NCBI GenBank assembly: GCA_045577175.1
Contig: JAZNHT010000069.1
Location: 1-42,413 of the forward strand
Length of the DNA stretch: 42,413 nt
Direction of reading: 5' to 3'
Source of the DNA: SIG701 sp045577175
GTDB lineage: Bacteria > Bacillota > Clostridia > Oscillospirales > CAG-272
Part shown: positions 40,308 to 42,413 of the stretch, piece by piece
Layout of the letters: every line of letters starts with the position of its first letter
How positions within the stretch are numbered: position 1 is the stretch's first letter
Notes under the pieces: generated by a model
Told to the model about the DNA's origin: nothing
The model's input: the letters and a program-made list of their open reading frames with translations, nothing else
The model's database searches: none
Program-made: the position numbers and the translations under genes

Positions 40308-41831
40308 ATGAAAAAGTTATCCGCTATTCTCCTGGTTCTAGCAATGATTCTTGCCATGAGCACCACCGCATTCGCAGCAGATGAAACCTTCACCCTCACC
40401 ATTACCGGTGCTTCCGGTCACGTCTATGACATCTATCAGATCTACACCGGTGACCTTGCGCAGGAAGGCGACCAGACTGTGCTTTCCAATGTGAAGTACG
40501 GCGTGAACCATTATCCCGTTGACGGGCAGCCCGGCGATGCAGTTCCCGCAGATGAGCTGGAAAGCCTCGTCGCTTCTGCCGCTCCCGTGGATATTCTGGA
40601 TTCCGCAGTGAAGGGCGAACCCTACAAGAACGATGTTACTCCCACTGACGGCGAGACCTCCGTTGTAATCGACGGTATTCCTGCCGGTTACTACATGATC
40701 GTGGATGTCAGCACCAACCTGCCCGACGGTCAGACCAAGTCTCCCATCATTCTGCAGGTTCTGGAGACAACCACGATCGCTTCCAAGCACGCTTCCATCA
40801 TCTCCGAGAAGAAGGTAGATGATAAGAACGATTCCAATACCGTCGAAGATGGTGTTGCATGGCAGGATTCTGCTGACTACGACTTCGGCGATGATGTTCC
40901 GTTCCAGCTGTCTGTCACCCTGCCTGCTACTTTGGTCTCTTACGACACTTACGAGGTGACGTTCCACGATAAGCAGGAAGCCGGCTTTGATGCTCCCGCT
41001 GACTTCTATGTTTACATTCTGAAGGCTGACGGTACCACCAAGATCGACATTCCCGAGGGCAATCCCGGTTATTCCGTTGAGGCTTGCGCCAGCGCCGAGT
41101 GTGAGTTCGGCGGCTGCTCTTTCACCGTTCGGGTAGGCGATATTAACGTTCTTTACGGCACCGATACGTTTGAAAACGGCGACAAGATCGTTGTTGAGTA
41201 CACCGCAAAGCTGAACGATACCGCAAATGTGGGTAGTACCGGCAACGAGAACGGTATGTACGTCTGCCACCCCGACGGACATACGCCTGTGGATTACGTT
41301 ACTGTTCTGAGTTATGAATTGAAGATCAACAAGATCGACGGCACAAGCAAGGCGGCTCTGGAGGGCGCGGGCTTCACGCTGTACAAGTGGGATGCTGCAG
41401 CAGACGACTGGACCACTGTTGGCGCGGAGATCAAGGGTGACGGTGTTACCTCCTTTACCTGGACCGGTATCGACGGCGGTAAGTACAAGCTGTCGGAGAC
41501 CACGACGCCCGCAGGCTACAACACCATTGCGGACATCGAGTTTACGGTTGACTCTCAGCATAAGGCTGAGTGGACCAAGGGCGGCAATTCCGCATTTTTG
41601 GATGTGATCGCTAAGGACGCTTCCGGCAACATCGTGTTTGCGGATGCGGCAGGCGATCCTGCGGTTGAGGATGGCAAACTGGAAGGCGATATCGAAAACT
41701 ATAAGGGTACGGTTCTTCCGGAAACCGGTGCAGAGGGCACCTTTCTTCTGATTACCGGCGGTGCTCTTTTGGTACTCATGGCATCTGTCTTTATGATTAC
41801 CCGCAAGAAGATGTCTGTCTACGAGGACTAA
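40308..41831 (+). CDS. LPETG major pilin with SpaA-type domain
   Basis: A 507-aa secreted pilin. It has a signal peptide (KKLSAILLVLAMILAMST, cleaved after AFA), an extended set of beta domains, and a C-terminal LPETG with a hydrophobic helix and a short charged tail. A SpaA/prealbumin-type domain lies around residues 350-450. Its INKIDGTSKAALEGAGFTLYK supplies an isopeptide lysine and YKLSETTTPAGYNTI carries the E-box glutamate, the usual pair for a stabilising intramolecular isopeptide bond. Codon choice is more uniform than in neighbours, as in highly expressed genes. AGAAAGGAAA precedes the ATG. It is likely the shaft subunit polymerised by the downstream class C sortase. Confidence 0.88.
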   Translation: MKKLSAILLVLAMILAMSTTAFAADETFTLTITGASGHVYDIYQIYTGDLAQEGDQTVLSNVKYGVNHYPVDGQPGDAVPADELESLVASAAPVDILDSAVKGEPYKNDVTPTDGETSVVIDGIPAGYYMIVDVSTNLPDGQTKSPIILQVLETTTIASKHASIISEKKVDDKNDSNTVEDGVAWQDSADYDFGDDVPFQLSVTLPATLVSYDTYEVTFHDKQEAGFDAPADFYVYILKADGTTKIDIPEGNPGYSVEACASAECEFGGCSFTVRVGDINVLYGTDTFENGDKIVVEYTAKLNDTANVGSTGNENGMYVCHPDGHTPVDYVTVLSYELKINKIDGTSKAALEGAGFTLYKWDAAADDWTTVGAEIKGDGVTSFTWTGIDGGKYKLSETTTPAGYNTIADIEFTVDSQHKAEWTKGGNSAFLDVIAKDASGNIVFADAAGDPAVEDGKLEGDIENYKGTVLPETGAEGTFLLITGGALLVLMASVFMITRKKMSVYED

Positions 41832-41866
41832 TTCTCCAAAACAGGAATTGTAAAATGTAACAAGTG

Positions 41867-41895
41867 GCGGCGGATGGATTTCCGCCATCCGCCGC
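41867..41895 (+). terminator. Hairpin between pilin and sortase, probable attenuator
   Basis: A perfect 11-bp stem GCGGCGGATGG/CCATCCGCCGC with ATTTCCG loop, followed by TATCTTAC rather than a T-run. Such a hairpin can protect the abundant pilin mRNA and reduce read-through to the sortase, which is needed in much smaller amounts. Confidence 0.7.
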
Positions 41896-41925
41896 TATCT
41901 TACATAAGGCGGTGAACAGATACTT

Positions 41926-42413
41926 ATGAAGAAAAGCAGAATAGGGCTCCTGTTGGTTCTGATGCTGTTCGTAGGCGTCTGTGGACTGCTTTACCCGTCG
42001 GTGAGCCAGTATTGGAACACCAAGACGCAATCCAGAGCCGTGGCAAACTACCAGGAAATCCTGGCATCCATCAAACCCGAGGATTATACGGTCTATTTTG
42101 ATGCAGCGCATCAGTATAACAGGGATTTGCACGCCCTCGCGTCGCCCTTGACGGATTACGGCGAACTTGCAAATTATGAGGAGACGCTGAATGTTTCGGG
42201 AAGCGGGGTTATGGGTTTTATAACGATCCCCAAGATCGGTATCGAGCTGCCCATATACCATTCCGTGCGAAACGAGGTTCTGAATATCGCCTGCGGTCAT
42301 TTGGAAGGCAGCTCTCTGCCTGTCGGCGGCGAAAGTACACATTGTGTTCTTTCTGCCCACCGCGGGTTGCCGCATGCCAAGCTGTTTACAGATCTGGATA
42401 AAATGGAGCTGGG
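41926..42413 (+). CDS. Class C sortase, cut by the window end
   Basis: The first 162 codons of a pilus-type sortase: an N-terminal membrane anchor (SRIGLLLVLMLFVGVCGLLY), a helical lid region (SVSQYWNTKTQSRAVANYQE) and the catalytic-core opening GVMGFITIPKIGIELPIYH. The VLSAHRGLP motif holds the active-site His. The TLxTC cysteine and the catalytic Arg lie beyond the window. Class C sortases join pilin subunits by isopeptide bonds through their sorting signals (here LPETG and LPATG). GGCGGTGA precedes the ATG. The gene runs off the end and is incomplete here. Confidence 0.9.
   Translation, partial: MKKSRIGLLLVLMLFVGVCGLLYPSVSQYWNTKTQSRAVANYQEILASIKPEDYTVYFDAAHQYNRDLHALASPLTDYGELANYEETLNVSGSGVMGFITIPKIGIELPIYHSVRNEVLNIACGHLEGSSLPVGGESTHCVLSAHRGLPHAKLFTDLDKMEL

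Overview
The window looks like a chromosome segment from a Bacillota/Clostridia bacterium, most likely gut-associated and of roughly even GC. The evidence is strong AGGAGG-type ribosome binding sites, a T-box riboswitch, a sortase-assembled pilus operon, BspA-type leucine-rich repeats and a type II-A CRISPR-Cas9 locus. I cannot name the genus from the sequence alone.

Region 1 (1-11,480) is metabolic. A small Mor-like regulator sits on the minus strand. Next is a complete T-box leader whose specifier loop reads UAC (tyrosine), in front of a sodium:solute symporter. Then come an AraC-type regulator and a six-gene operon: a TIM-barrel isomerase, a Gfo/Idh oxidoreductase, a TIM barrel fused to an IolB-like cupin, an SDR, a second Gfo/Idh and an Ldh2-type dehydrogenase. 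The set resembles inositol, sugar-acid or 3-keto-glycoside catabolism. A second SDR and a remnant of an isoprenylcysteine methyltransferase-like gene follow.

Region 2 (11,585-18,731) is a complete type II-A CRISPR-Cas system: tracrRNA on the minus strand, then cas9, cas1, cas2 and csn2, which overlap by 4 nt each, then a leader and an array of 15 identical 36-bp repeats with 14 spacers of 30 bp. All Cas9, Cas1 and Cas2 key residues that I can place are present. The tracrRNA promoter -35 lies directly in front of the cas9 start codon. The leader carries its own promoter, a duplicated ATTTGAG anchor abutting repeat 1, and an 18-nt stretch able to pair with the 3' half of the repeat. That last feature is the most interesting regulatory signal in the window.

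Region 3 (18,732-24,600) is a repair scar followed by small ordinary genes. Two decapitated genes meet head to head near 19,388: a DUF4143-type ATPase tail and a type I restriction R-subunit tail. A winged-helix remnant follows. The intact genes are a rhodanese lipoprotein, a NUDIX-TipAS fusion, an Fe-S aldo/keto reductase, a CPBP protease, a deformylase homologue and a YjbR protein.

Region 4 (about 24,600-35,260) is probably an integrative element. It holds DUF3846, XRE, small Cys-rich, cytoplasmic BspA-like LRR, amidoligase and class II glutamine amidotransferase genes, an unrecognised AT-rich gene, a P4-type primase/SF3 helicase, a 49-aa ORF and a large serine recombinase. Two of its transcription units start with the same promoter-plus-hairpin cassette. 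I could not fix its ends.

Region 5 (35,390-42,413) is a sortase-dependent pilus operon: a coiled-coil protein, signal peptidase I, a large LPATG adhesin with a catalytically dead CHAP-like domain, an LPETG major pilin, and a class C sortase cut by the window end.
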